DNA of 64,000 bases from JAGOSP01 sp964428075 (lineage in GTDB: Bacteria; Patescibacteriota; Minisyncoccia; Moranbacterales; UBA1568), in NCBI GenBank assembly GCA_964428075.1, contig CAYRWQ010000002.1, positions 1 through 64,000 on the forward strand, given 5' to 3'. The notes under the pieces were generated by a model. It was given only the letters and a program-made list of their open reading frames with translations, was not told the origin of the DNA and did not search any database. Positions 8,144-15,637 of the stretch are shown piece by piece. The translations under genes were made by a program, and so were the position numbers. The stretch's first letter is position 1. The number at the start of each line of letters is the position of its first letter.

Positions 8144-8173
8144 TTGTATGTATGATGAGAAACATGATATAGT
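8144..8173 (+). promoter_or_regulatory. sigma70-type promoter of the pilin gene
   Basis: TTGTAT (8144-8149), an 18-base spacer and TATAGT (8168-8173) lie 33 bases upstream of the pilin ATG. A separate promoter would let the pilin be made in excess over the assembly proteins. Confidence 0.45.
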
Positions 8174-8206
8174 GGGAGTGAGAATTATCAATAAAAGAGA
8201 GTAGGT

Positions 8207-8674
8207 ATGTATCAGATACGCACAAAAACATCAGGGTTTACTTTGATTGAAATTTTGTTGGTAGTGGCGGCAATTGGTATTTTAGCGGGGATTGTGATTT
8301 TGGCCGTTAACCCAGGTAAACAACTGGGAGACACGCGAAATGCGCAGCGACGAGCAGATGTGAACTCGATTCTGAATGCTATTTATCAGTATGCGATAGA
8401 CAACAGCGGTACGTTACCAACCATACCTACTGGTGCTTGTGCTCTTTTGGCTGCGAATGAGGCTTGTAAGGCGGGAGCAACGGGAACCTGTTCTACTGGT
8501 GTGAACTTGAGTGTGTTGACTGCCACTCAAAAATATTTGACGAGTATGCCGATCGACCCAACTGTTTCTTCGGCGGACGGGACGGGGTATTATGTGACGA
8601 AGAGCGCCAATGGGCGCGTGACGGTGTGCGCACCTAGTGCTGAGCAAGGGGCGACTATCAGTGTCACGCGATAA
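8207..8674 (+). CDS. type IV pilin (candidate major subunit)
   Basis: A 155-residue prepilin. After a nine-residue basic leader comes G-FTLIEILLVVAAIGILAGIVILAVNPGKQL, with Glu at mature position 5 and the NPGKQL motif frequent in CPR pilins, then TRNAQRRADVNSILNAIYQYAIDN, the usual amphipathic continuation of the pilin helix. The head has four cysteines (GACALL, EACKAG, GTCSTG, VTVCAP). It is the last pilin of the operon and appears to have its own promoter at 8144-8173, which favours the major subunit, though this is inference. Confidence 0.85.
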   Translation: MYQIRTKTSGFTLIEILLVVAAIGILAGIVILAVNPGKQLGDTRNAQRRADVNSILNAIYQYAIDNSGTLPTIPTGACALLAANEACKAGATGTCSTGVNLSVLTATQKYLTSMPIDPTVSSADGTGYYVTKSANGRVTVCAPSAEQGATISVTR

Positions 8675-8738
8675 ATCGTTTTAGGGCAGGGATGTGAGGA
8701 ATAGTGAGATATACTACGAATGAAGATGAATACCGCTT

Positions 8739-9212
8739 ATGACCCTTACCTACGAGGAAATTGAACAGGCAACAAAGCACTTTTTGCGCGAGAACTACCT
8801 TATGTCCTTGGCGACTACGGCTTCTGACATGCGACCATCGGTGTCGGTGATGGTTTATGTACTCGATGAGGACTTTCATTTTTATTTCGTGACGCATATG
8901 GATGCTCGTAAAGTTCGAAACCTGATTCAGAATCCACGGGTCGGTTTGGTCATTTGGCAAAATGGCCAAAAAATGCTCGTGCAGGCAGAGGGTACGGCCA
9001 GCGTGGTTGATGATGCATCCACAAGAGACTGGGCCATGGATCGCTTTGCGGATATAACCACGAACGATACACAATTCTGGCCACCGATACTGAGAATGCA
9101 AGGAAAAGAATACCAAGTGTTTCGGGTGACTGCAGATTGGGTACGAACCCTGGATATGACCCGAGGTACCGTGAGTCAAGAAGAGTCCCCTTTTACTGAA
9201 ATACATTTATAA
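8739..9212 (+). CDS. pyridoxamine 5-phosphate oxidase-like FMN-binding protein
   Basis: A 157-residue protein with the split beta-barrel pattern of the PNPOx-like superfamily: a helical start (YEEIEQATKHFLRE), then YLMSLATTASDMRPSVSVMVYVLDED, FYFVTHMDARKVRNLIQNPRVGLVIW and a C-terminal VFRVTADWVRTLDM strand. The THxxxRKVxNLxxNPxV segment is the usual flavin/cofactor contact region. The substrate is unknown; relatives bind FMN, F420 or haem. A receiver-domain gene starts four bases downstream, so the two are probably cotranscribed. Confidence 0.75.
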   Translation: MTLTYEEIEQATKHFLRENYLMSLATTASDMRPSVSVMVYVLDEDFHFYFVTHMDARKVRNLIQNPRVGLVIWQNGQKMLVQAEGTASVVDDASTRDWAMDRFADITTNDTQFWPPILRMQGKEYQVFRVTADWVRTLDMTRGTVSQEESPFTEIHL

Positions 9213-9215
9213 ACT

Positions 9216-9614
9216 ATGCCTGAGACTGTGAAGACCATCCTGTTTTTGATCACTGATGGCGACCCGGTGCTTGTACGAGTGATAAAGAATAAATTTCAAA
9301 AAGACGCGGGTTGGGAGTCAATCATTACTACAAACTATGCTGAAGCTCTTGCGGCTTTCGAAAGTCATTCACCTGATGCTCTCATGACAGAAATTCTCCT
9401 CCAAGATGCGGATGGTAAGACGGGGTTTGATTTGATTGAAGCAGTACGAGCTAAAGAGGGTGATGGTGACAATATCCCGATTGCTGTTTTTACGGACCTC
9501 TCTCAAAAAGAAGATCGAGAGCGAGCGAATCAGGCAGGAGCCAATTACTATTTTATTAAGAGTCAGATTACACTCAATGAATTGATTATCTCCTTGAAAA
9601 GTATGCTGGGTTAA
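9216..9614 (+). CDS. single-domain response regulator receiver with Glu at the phospho-site
   Basis: A 132-residue CheY-like receiver without an output domain. The acidic pair is present as D14 and D16 (ITDGDP), the switch Thr as T93 (VFTDLS) and the conserved Lys as K115 (IKS). In the segment that normally reads PDxxxxD, the acceptor Asp is replaced by E59 (PDALMTE). Glu at this site often mimics the phosphorylated state, so the protein may be constitutively active or unphosphorylated. It follows the pilus operon and the FMN-binding gene; a role in pilus control is possible but unproven. Confidence 0.82.
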   Translation: MPETVKTILFLITDGDPVLVRVIKNKFQKDAGWESIITTNYAEALAAFESHSPDALMTEILLQDADGKTGFDLIEAVRAKEGDGDNIPIAVFTDLSQKEDRERANQAGANYYFIKSQITLNELIISLKSMLG

Positions 9615-10015
9615 AGCGAGGATGGCTCGTTCGGGCGCAATACTTTCGCGAGTATGCGTATAAGATTGATCATCGCAGTGTCGGCATCGATTTTCATTGG
9701 GATGCCGATTATGCGGATAGTGATTTGTGGTCGGAGTTTGTGCAGGAGAGTAAGGTAAGACGAGAGATCGAAGTCGTGGGTGGTGGCGCGCATCGCGGTG
9801 GCCGTGATTTCGTCGAGGCTGATTTCGCGTACGGTTTTCAGACCAAGCACGGTATCGAGCGCGACAAAGTCTTCGTTGTCTTGGGGGAGGTCGAGTTCGT
9901 TTGGATCAGTGAGTCGAAAAGTATGCCCTGGGAGTGCCGTCTGGAGGCGTGGGAGCAGAACGATTGGCAAGGCATCAAATGGGAGGTCGGGATTACCGAA
10001 GACATGAATGAGCAT
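9611..10015 (-). CDS. probable [NiFe] hydrogenase maturation protease (M52-like)
   Basis: A 134-residue protein that appears to belong to the HycI/HyaD-type endopeptidases, which trim the large-subunit C-terminus after nickel insertion. It starts MLIHVFGNPDLPFDALP, corresponding to the GN-x-x-x-x-D nickel-sensing loop, continues with DFVALDTVLG (second metal-binding Asp) and has TTHDFDL with the conserved His, then IRIIGIP. The start at 10015 puts the GN motif at the N-terminus; an upstream in-frame ATG at 10054 is less likely. It runs convergently with the receiver gene, overlapping it by four bases. The matching hydrogenase lies about 7.5 kb upstream. Family assignment is from motifs only. 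Confidence 0.65.
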   Translation of the reverse strand: MLIHVFGNPDLPFDALPIVLLPRLQTALPGHTFRLTDPNELDLPQDNEDFVALDTVLGLKTVREISLDEITATAMRATTHDFDLSSYLTLLHKLRPQITIRIIGIPMKIDADTAMINLIRILAKVLRPNEPSSL

Positions 10016-10033
10016 AAGCAAAAGGTAATACCC

Positions 10034-10061
10034 TTGATTCTTTACGGTATTCAAGTATACT
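10034..10061 (+). promoter_or_regulatory. promoter of the orphan small gene
   Basis: TTGATT (10034-10039), a 16-base spacer and TATACT (10056-10061) precede the 10095 gene. The -10 lies in the palindrome AGTATACT, so a -10 on the minus strand for the maturation protease may overlap it. Confidence 0.5.
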
Positions 10062-10083
10062 CTGGAGCATAGCGTACTTTATA

Positions 10084-10091
10084 GAGGAGGA
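10084..10091 (+). promoter_or_regulatory. strong ribosome binding site AGGAGGAG
   Basis: AGGAGGAG precedes the ATG at 10095. This is one of very few consensus Shine-Dalgarno sequences in the window and fixes the start of the gene. Confidence 0.7.
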
Positions 10092-10094
10092 GCA

Positions 10095-10376
10095 ATGAGT
10101 ATACAGGTTCCGTTTTTAGTCGGGGCGGCCGTAGTGAGGCTCGGGGATGAACAACAGAGTCCGGGTACGGTGCAGGATTGGTTTTCGGTTGATATGGGGA
10201 GAGGCCCTCGCGAGTACGTACTTCCGGTGTATTTTCCTTCTGAAAACGTTATTCAGCACTATAGTTTTGCGGCGGCTCGGGTTCGCTTAATGCTTGTTTT
10301 GGATTATGCTCCTGAGGCGTACGCGGAAAATGTTGTCTGTTTTCCGCGCTGCAGGACATGGCGAGAGCGTCGATAG
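10095..10376 (+). CDS. hypothetical 93-residue protein with own promoter and terminator
   Basis: Not recognised. The predicted protein is 93 residues, beginning MSIQVPFLVGAAVVRLGDEQ and ending in an Arg-rich CFPRCRTWRERR. It has no signal peptide or clear membrane helix; the middle alternates hydrophobic and polar residues as in a small beta-rich fold. It is flanked by a promoter, a consensus Shine-Dalgarno and a strong terminator (10400-10433), so it forms a complete single-gene unit, which supports real expression despite the lack of homology cues. Confidence 0.6.
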   Translation: MSIQVPFLVGAAVVRLGDEQQSPGTVQDWFSVDMGRGPREYVLPVYFPSENVIQHYSFAAARVRLMLVLDYAPEAYAENVVCFPRCRTWRERR

Positions 10377-10399
10377 TTCCTTTAGGATTTATTATACAG

Positions 10400-10433
10400 A
10401 AGGCTCTTCTTTTTTGGGAGAGCCTTTTTATTT
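10400..10433 (+). terminator. strong intrinsic terminator
   Basis: AAGGCTCT (10400-10407) pairs perfectly with AGAGCCTT (10419-10426) and is followed by a T-rich run. It ends the single-gene unit at 10095. Confidence 0.85.
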
Positions 10434-10746
10434 CTCAAACTGCCGGTATGAATGAGATCTCGTGTATTCTTTTCGAGACGGGCAATGAGGAAAAGATCAG
10501 ATGTGTTTGGTGACATCGGCACTGGAATACGCATGTTTCCCTCGATTCCGTGAAGACTCGTCTCACTCTGGTCTTGAGGTTGGAGGTGACGTGAGGTACC
10601 CTGAATACCGGATATCATCTCTCTCGCGAGTGCATGGTGTTTTGGGTCGCAAACGGGATATGAGGTGTAGTATAAAAGGGTACCCGAGTATTTTTGCAGG
10701 TCTTTTCGTGAAGTGAAGCAGGAAAATAGGGTGACTTATTGGAAAC
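10434..10746 (+). other. intergenic stretch before the sigma factor gene
   Basis: No supported gene on either strand; short open frames here have no start context or protein-like composition. Small palindromes occur (GAGATCTC at 10454-10461, GGGTACCC at 10678-10685) and TATAAA at 10671-10676 could be a -10 for the ECF sigma operon, but no -35 is properly spaced. An alternative-sigma promoter for autoregulation could lie here without being recognisable. Confidence 0.5.
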
Positions 10747-11349
10747 ATGAAGAGGAATGAAATAGCTGTAATTGAGGCGAGTCTGTTGGGTAATGAGAAG
10801 GCTTTTGAGGAGCTGGTTTCGCCGTATCTGCAGCCGGTGTATTCGTTTGTCCTTTCGCTCACGCATGATGCCGTCATGGCAGAAGACGTGACGCAGGAAA
10901 CTTGTATTAAGGTTTGGAGGCACCTCGATCGTTTCGATACGAGGAGAAGGTTTAAAACATGGGTATTCGCTATCGCTAAAAATACCGCTTTTGATGCTCT
11001 GAAAAAAAAGCGTGACTTTCCGTTTTCGGCATTTTTACAGGAAGAGGATGAGGAGGTTGAGGGAGCGTGGTCGGAGCGTATTGCGGATGACTCTCCTCTG
11101 CCGGATGAATTATTGGCACGGGCCGATGCAGCGAAGTTTTTGGAGCAGAGACTGGAGAGGCTCCCGGCAGGTTTTCAACAAATTCTTCGATTGCGCTATC
11201 AGGAAGATTTCTCGCTTTCCGAGATATCGGAAATACTCGGTGAACCGTACAATACCATCAAGAGTCGGCACGGACGGGCGCTGTTGAGTCTTCGTCAGGC
11301 TTTCGGGGCGGATGTTTCGTCTGCGTCGGAACTGCTCGGAAAATCGTAA
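10747..11349 (+). CDS. ECF-type RNA polymerase sigma factor
   Basis: A 200-residue group 4 sigma factor. Region 2 covers residues about 20-90 (FEELVSPYLQPVYSFVLSLTHD, AEDVTQETCIKVWRHLDRFD, FKTWVFAIAKNTAFDALKKK), with the DVTQET and WVFAIAKN motifs that bind core polymerase and melt the -10. After an acidic linker (EEDEEVEGAW), region 4 at about 130-190 (LPAGFQQILRLRYQEDFSLSEISEILGEPYNTIKSRHGRAL) holds the helix-turn-helix for -35 recognition. A membrane protein follows 14 bases later, the common layout for an anti-sigma partner, then an exporter operon that it may control. Confidence 0.92.
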   Translation: MKRNEIAVIEASLLGNEKAFEELVSPYLQPVYSFVLSLTHDAVMAEDVTQETCIKVWRHLDRFDTRRRFKTWVFAIAKNTAFDALKKKRDFPFSAFLQEEDEEVEGAWSERIADDSPLPDELLARADAAKFLEQRLERLPAGFQQILRLRYQEDFSLSEISEILGEPYNTIKSRHGRALLSLRQAFGADVSSASELLGKS

Positions 11350-11363
11350 TCAAGGCAAGACAT

Positions 11364-11780
11364 ATGAAACCATCTCTCTCATCACTTTTTCAGTCGCTAC
11401 CGGAAACAGACTTGCCATCCGGTCTTTCGGGGCGAATTTTTTTCGAGATAGCACGGATTCGGGAACGCGAGGTTCGTCGGGCGATTCTCTTTGCTCGGCT
11501 CTCTATCGTAATTTCGGGCATGGTGACCTTCATCGCGTTCTTATACGCGGGCTCAACGATACTCGGTTCAGACTTTGCCCGACTGTTCTGGTTAGTGATT
11601 TCGGATACTTTGATATTGACTGCATACGGATGGGAATTATTCTGGCTTTTTCTTGAAACGCTCCCAGCAGTACCGTTTGTGCTCTTGCTCGTTCCATGCT
11701 TCTTTTTTCTGCTGTCCCTCGGTATGTATGCTACGGCTTTTAAAGAGTATCAACGGTTCTCTAAATTTTTACCAGTGTAA
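11364..11780 (+). CDS. membrane protein beside ECF sigma (possible anti-sigma factor)
   Basis: A 138-residue protein with a cytoplasmic N-terminal stretch of about 40 residues (SSLFQSLPETDLPSGLSGRIFFEIARIRERE) and three hydrophobic segments (about 43-68, 72-95 and 98-125). The N-terminal LPETDLPSGL-type motif resembles the short helical segments that hold sigma factors in zinc-free anti-sigma proteins. No HxxxCxxC zinc motif is present. The anti-sigma role is inferred from the gene order (directly after the sigma gene) and topology; no family was recognised with confidence. Confidence 0.6.
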   Translation: MKPSLSSLFQSLPETDLPSGLSGRIFFEIARIREREVRRAILFARLSIVISGMVTFIAFLYAGSTILGSDFARLFWLVISDTLILTAYGWELFWLFLETLPAVPFVLLLVPCFFFLLSLGMYATAFKEYQRFSKFLPV

Positions 11781-11807
11781 TAATTCGTGTAAACACATTA
11801 TAAGTCT

Positions 11808-12311
11808 ATGACACTTCAGACATGTATGCAGTCGAAGGGTTTTCGGTCGAGCGTTATTGTCATCGGGGTTTTATCGGTGGCATTAGTGAGTTTCTCTGCT
11901 GGAGTATCGGTCGGTTTGCGTAAGGCTCGGTTTTCATACGCGTGGGGAGAAAATTATGAACGACATTTCTTGGGAGGCAGGCAGGGTCGAATGCCCGGAG
12001 GCATGATGGACATGTCTCATGGAGACGGTTTCCGGAATCCGCATGGAACTTCTGGTACGGTTATCGCCGTAGCCAACGATATTGTGACGGTCAAGGGTCG
12101 TGACGATCAAGAATCGTCCGTCCGTCTTATTGAGCAGACACTGATTATGAAACAGCGCGTTCGAATTGCAGCGAGCGATATTCAGGAGAATGATACTGTG
12201 ATGATTGTCGGGAAACCAGCGGAAGATGGTGTGGTGGTGGCTGATTTTATACGTGTCTTTGACCGTGATACTGCTCAGCCGATGGCTGGTCGCGGAGAAC
12301 GTGGGCGGTAG
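11808..12311 (+). CDS. anchored DUF5666-like protein with Met/His-rich patch
   Basis: A 167-residue protein with one N-terminal membrane anchor (residues about 13-35) and the rest predicted outside. A Gly/Met/His-rich stretch, MPGGMMDMSHGDG, follows the anchor and could bind metal such as copper. The C-terminal part (SGTVIAVANDIVTVKGRDDQES to VVVADFIRVF) has the small beta-barrel pattern of DUF5666-like domains. It sits between the putative anti-sigma gene and the MacA-type adaptor, so it is probably a sensor or accessory of this export operon; that is inference. Confidence 0.65.
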   Translation: MTLQTCMQSKGFRSSVIVIGVLSVALVSFSAGVSVGLRKARFSYAWGENYERHFLGGRQGRMPGGMMDMSHGDGFRNPHGTSGTVIAVANDIVTVKGRDDQESSVRLIEQTLIMKQRVRIAASDIQENDTVMIVGKPAEDGVVVADFIRVFDRDTAQPMAGRGERGR

Positions 12312-12346
12312 ATCGTGATGCGCAAGAAATTTTTGGAAAGAAGTAT

Positions 12347-13471
12347 ATGCGTGATATATTCGTGTGGGTAAGAAAGCATTGGAGGTGGATTGGTGCGGCA
12401 GTGATACTGATCAGTGGGGTGTATTGGTATTTCGGAGTCTCGTCTTCTTCGAAGGATACGGTTATCCAGAAGACGGTTTCGGTCGAACGGGGTGACTTCA
12501 GGGTATCGGTTTCTGGGAGCGGTCAGGTGGAGGCGGTTTCTCAAGTCGATTTGACTCCGGTCATCGCTGGGGATGGTATTGATGTTACCTCGGTTTTGGT
12601 GAAGAATAATCAGTCAGTACAGAGAGGACAGGTAATCGCCGTGCTTGATACGCAGGATGCGGTTCGAGATATTGAAGATGCCACATTGAATCTGCGTAGC
12701 GCGGAAATCAAGCAGAAGCAGACAAATCATCTGTATAGGCATGACAGTAAGACAGATCGCTGGAACCGACAGTTACAGAAAGTGGATGTCGAACAAAGTC
12801 AAAACAATCTGAATCAAGCACGGGAAAAGCTGGCAGATTATTCCATTCGAGCGCCGTTTGATGGCATCGTGACCGGTCTGAGTATCGAAGCGGGTGATTC
12901 GGTCGCACGCGATACCGTGTTGGCTTCGGTCATCACGCCGGAGCGGAAGGTCGTGATAGCTTTGAATGAGGTTGATGCGGCTCAGATATCAGAAGGTACA
13001 TCAGTGATATTGACTTTCAACGCACTCCCGAACTTGCGCGTGTCAGGGAAGGTCTTGCGTATCGCGACAATCGGTAAAGTGACGCAGAATGTCGTTTCTT
13101 ATGAAGCCGATATCGAGTTGGATGAGCAACATGATGCGATCAAGCCAGGCATGAGTGTCAGCGCGGATATTGTAGTGGCGGAAAAACAGGGTGTGCTTTT
13201 GCTTCCGAATAGTGCCTTGAATACCAGTGCGGATGGCCAGGTGACGGTGAAAAAATATGCCGGGAAACAAGACGCTTCGGGAGCGCGTCCCGTTGAGGAA
13301 CAAATCATACAGATTGGTTTGACGAATGACGTGTTGACCGAAATCGTGAGTGGGGTGAGTGAACATGATCTAGTGGTCCTACCTTCCGTTACATCAAGCG
13401 CATCCAAGACCGCATCCAGTGGAAGTATCTTAGGTTCATTGTTTCGGGGAGCTGGCAGGAACAACCGATAA
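12347..13471 (+). CDS. MacA/HlyD-family periplasmic adaptor
   Basis: A 374-residue membrane fusion protein. An N-terminal membrane anchor (about 12-30) is followed by a barrel-sandwich lipoyl-like half (VTSVLVKNNQSVQRGQVIAVLDTQDA), a coiled-coil hairpin (about 105-165, SAEIKQKQTNHLYRHDS to NLNQAREKLAD), the second lipoyl half (YSIRAPFDGIVTGLSIEAGDSV) and beta-barrel domains. The ABC ATPase and permease follow in the MacAB/YknXYZ order. In a cell without an outer membrane such an adaptor would act like Bacillus YknX. Substrates may be antimicrobial peptides or lipids; nothing in the sequence specifies which. Confidence 0.9.
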   Translation: MRDIFVWVRKHWRWIGAAVILISGVYWYFGVSSSSKDTVIQKTVSVERGDFRVSVSGSGQVEAVSQVDLTPVIAGDGIDVTSVLVKNNQSVQRGQVIAVLDTQDAVRDIEDATLNLRSAEIKQKQTNHLYRHDSKTDRWNRQLQKVDVEQSQNNLNQAREKLADYSIRAPFDGIVTGLSIEAGDSVARDTVLASVITPERKVVIALNEVDAAQISEGTSVILTFNALPNLRVSGKVLRIATIGKVTQNVVSYEADIELDEQHDAIKPGMSVSADIVVAEKQGVLLLPNSALNTSADGQVTVKKYAGKQDASGARPVEEQIIQIGLTNDVLTEIVSGVSEHDLVVLPSVTSSASKTASSGSILGSLFRGAGRNNR

Positions 13472-13488
13472 GGTGAGAGAGACACACT

Positions 13489-14184
13489 ATGATCGAATGT
13501 CGAAATATCCGTAAGACGTATCGGAATGAGAGCGGTGATACTGAAGTTCTCAGGGGAGTTTCGTTTGCAATCGCGGACGGGGAGTTCGTCTCAATTATGG
13601 GGCCGAGCGGTTCGGGAAAGTCCACGCTCATGCATATACTTGGCGCGCTTGATAGTCCTTCGTCCGGGGAATATCTGCTCGATGGTCAGGATATGTTGAA
13701 GCGTTCAGATGACGAACTGGCTCGTCTACGGCGAGAAAAGATCGGATTCGTTTTTCAGGCCTTCAATCTGCTCCCGAGAACGAGCGTGATGCGCAACGTG
13801 ATGCTCCCGTTGGTGTATCAGGAAGTGCCTACCAGTGAGCGTACCCGACGGGTAGAAGAGTCGCTTTTGGCTGTCGGTTTGGATCGGAAACATTGGACAT
13901 ATCAATCTAATCAGCTTTCTGGCGGGCAGATGCAGAGGGTCGCCATTGCTCGTGCCCTGGTGAATGTCCCCTCACTTATATTGGCCGACGAACCGACGGG
14001 TAACTTAGATACGAAAACAGGTGAGCTCGTACTTGAGACTTTCGAGCGGCTGAATCGGGAACACGGGCATACCATTGTTCTGATAACGCATGAAGCGGAC
14101 GTGGCTTTGCATGCAGATCGGACTCTTGTGATACGGGACGGTTTGCTGGTGAGTGACACGGAGAATCACCGGAATAGAAAATAA
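13489..14184 (+). CDS. ABC transporter ATPase (MacB/LolD type)
   Basis: A 231-residue ATP-binding subunit. Walker A is GPSGSGKST (about 40-48), the Q-loop lies in FVFQAFNLLP, the signature is LSGGQMQRVAIARAL (about 143-157), Walker B is LILADEPTGNLD and the H-loop is VLITHEADVA. The TGNLD sequence after Walker B is typical of the MacB/LolD/FtsE class that works with FtsX-fold permeases by mechanotransmission rather than classical transport. It lies 17 bases after the adaptor gene and 21 bases before the permease. Confidence 0.95.
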   Translation: MIECRNIRKTYRNESGDTEVLRGVSFAIADGEFVSIMGPSGSGKSTLMHILGALDSPSSGEYLLDGQDMLKRSDDELARLRREKIGFVFQAFNLLPRTSVMRNVMLPLVYQEVPTSERTRRVEESLLAVGLDRKHWTYQSNQLSGGQMQRVAIARALVNVPSLILADEPTGNLDTKTGELVLETFERLNREHGHTIVLITHEADVALHADRTLVIRDGLLVSDTENHRNRK

Positions 14185-14205
14185 TCTCTTTTCATCTGCC
14201 TTGTT

Positions 14206-15432
14206 ATGTTGTCAGGCGATTTGTCTTCGGAAATTTACGCGGCTCTTACGGTAAACAAGTTACGGTCGGGTTTGACTGTGCTCGGTATCGTGATCGGTAT
14301 CGCGTCGGTCATCATTATGGTAGCGATCGGGCGCGGCGCGCAGGATTCGATACAGGCGAGTATTCAGTCGATCGGATCAAATCTACTGATGGTGCGTCCT
14401 GGAGCCGAACGTGAGCATGGTTCGCCCGTTGTGGGGTCTCAGGGGTCAGCGCAATCGCTTACGATGCAGGATGTGTCTTTTCTGAAGGAGCGCATTTCTG
14501 ATGCCGAGGATCTGGCTCCTGAGGTTTCCGTGCGTGGGAAGCAGGTGACAGCCGGCGGAAAGAATACGAATACCAGTGTGACTGGTGTCACGCCGGAATA
14601 TGCCCAGGTCCGTAATGTGAATATCGCTGATGGGATATTTCTCCACGCGGATCATGTTCGGGCGTTGGCTAAGGTAGCGGTCATCGGTCCGGATGTGTCA
14701 GCTGCTTTGTTTGGGACAACCGATACGAGTCCGATTGGGAAGAAAATCCGTATCGAGAGTGTCGATTTCGTTATTATTGGTGTAGCTGTTCCTCGTGGTG
14801 GAACCGGTTTTGGAAGTTCGGATGATGTAGTGTATATCCCGATCTCGACAATTCAGCAGTTCTTTACGGGGAATGAATATCTTTCGAGCGTGAATATTCA
14901 GGTGAAGGATGGAGCCGATATGGATGCGACATCGGTGGCAGTCAAGACCGCGCTTCTCGCGAGTCATCGGATCACTGATGCGACCCAGGCTGATTTTTCA
15001 GTCATGAATCAGGCGGATATCGTATCGATGGCTTCATCGGTCACCAGTACATTTACGGCATTACTCGGAGCAGTGGCTGGTATTTCGCTTTTGGTTGGCG
15101 GCATTGGCATTATGAATATGATGCTGACGACAGTGACTGAGCGTACGCGCGAGATTGGTCTCCGAAAGGCGATTGGTGCCGAGAAAGGGGATATTCGGAA
15201 GCAATTTCTTTGTGAGGCGATTGTATTGACTTTTTTGGGAGGTACACTTGGCATACTGCTTGGCTGGGTGGTCTCGTTCATTTCGACCCGGATGGGTTTG
15301 GCAGCGAATATTTCTTTATATTCTGTCCTGTTCGCTTTCGCGGTTTCGACTGCTATCGGGGTCATTTTCGGATACTATCCGGCCAGTCGGGCGGCGCGTA
15401 TGAATCCGATTGAAGCTTTGCGGTACGAGTAG
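14206..15432 (+). CDS. MacB-type ABC permease (FtsX fold)
   Basis: A 408-residue permease with one N-terminal membrane helix (about 20-45, LRSGLTVLGIVIGIASVIIMVAIG), a large extracytoplasmic MacB_PCD domain (about 50-270) and three C-terminal helices with the FtsX motif (LVGGIGIMNMMLTTVTERTREIGLRKAIGA at the loop before them). The final YYPASRAARMNPIEALRYE is the standard MacB C-terminus. The operon ends here; a promoter for a downstream non-coding unit begins 17 bases after the stop codon. Confidence 0.93.
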   Translation: MLSGDLSSEIYAALTVNKLRSGLTVLGIVIGIASVIIMVAIGRGAQDSIQASIQSIGSNLLMVRPGAEREHGSPVVGSQGSAQSLTMQDVSFLKERISDAEDLAPEVSVRGKQVTAGGKNTNTSVTGVTPEYAQVRNVNIADGIFLHADHVRALAKVAVIGPDVSAALFGTTDTSPIGKKIRIESVDFVIIGVAVPRGGTGFGSSDDVVYIPISTIQQFFTGNEYLSSVNIQVKDGADMDATSVAVKTALLASHRITDATQADFSVMNQADIVSMASSVTSTFTALLGAVAGISLLVGGIGIMNMMLTTVTERTREIGLRKAIGAEKGDIRKQFLCEAIVLTFLGGTLGILLGWVVSFISTRMGLAANISLYSVLFAFAVSTAIGVIFGYYPASRAARMNPIEALRYE

Positions 15433-15448
15433 TGTTTTGATACAATAC

Positions 15449-15477
15449 TTGACAAAAAATAGAAAAGACTCTATAAA
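15449..15477 (+). promoter_or_regulatory. consensus promoter with no ORF downstream
   Basis: TTGACA (15449-15454), a 17-base spacer and TATAAA (15472-15477): one of the best sigma70-type promoters in the window. The next gene downstream (pth) is on the opposite strand, so this promoter can only drive the non-coding segment ending at the 15638-15673 terminator. Confidence 0.7.
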
Positions 15478-15511
15478 TAGATTTCTGAGAAGTAGTTTCA
15501 AAAATTGAAGT

Positions 15512-15626
15512 AAATTCAGATTTCTGCCCGAGGGTCTGAGGGAGAAACCCTCCTATCTCCCGAGGCTTGATTGTATGGAAAGCGGTTTCCGTTTTCCATA
15601 CGCCTTTTGGGCAGAAATCCGAATTT
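15512..15626. repeat. long imperfect inverted repeat with nested hairpins
   Basis: AAATTCAGATTTCTGCCC (15512-15529) is the reverse complement of 15609-15626 at 17 of 18 positions, and two smaller hairpins are nested inside. It could be the closing stem of the small RNA above or a palindromic miniature mobile element; copies elsewhere in the genome would tell. Confidence 0.75.
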
Positions 15627-15637
15627 GTTTGGCAGAG

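Noticed and set aside
10382..10618. Minus-strand frame in the 10.4-10.7 kb intergenic region
   Set aside because: It runs through the terminator at 10400-10433 and has no protein-like composition.
10501..10716. Plus-strand frame of 71 codons before the sigma factor
   Set aside because: No ribosome binding site, no start context and no domain.
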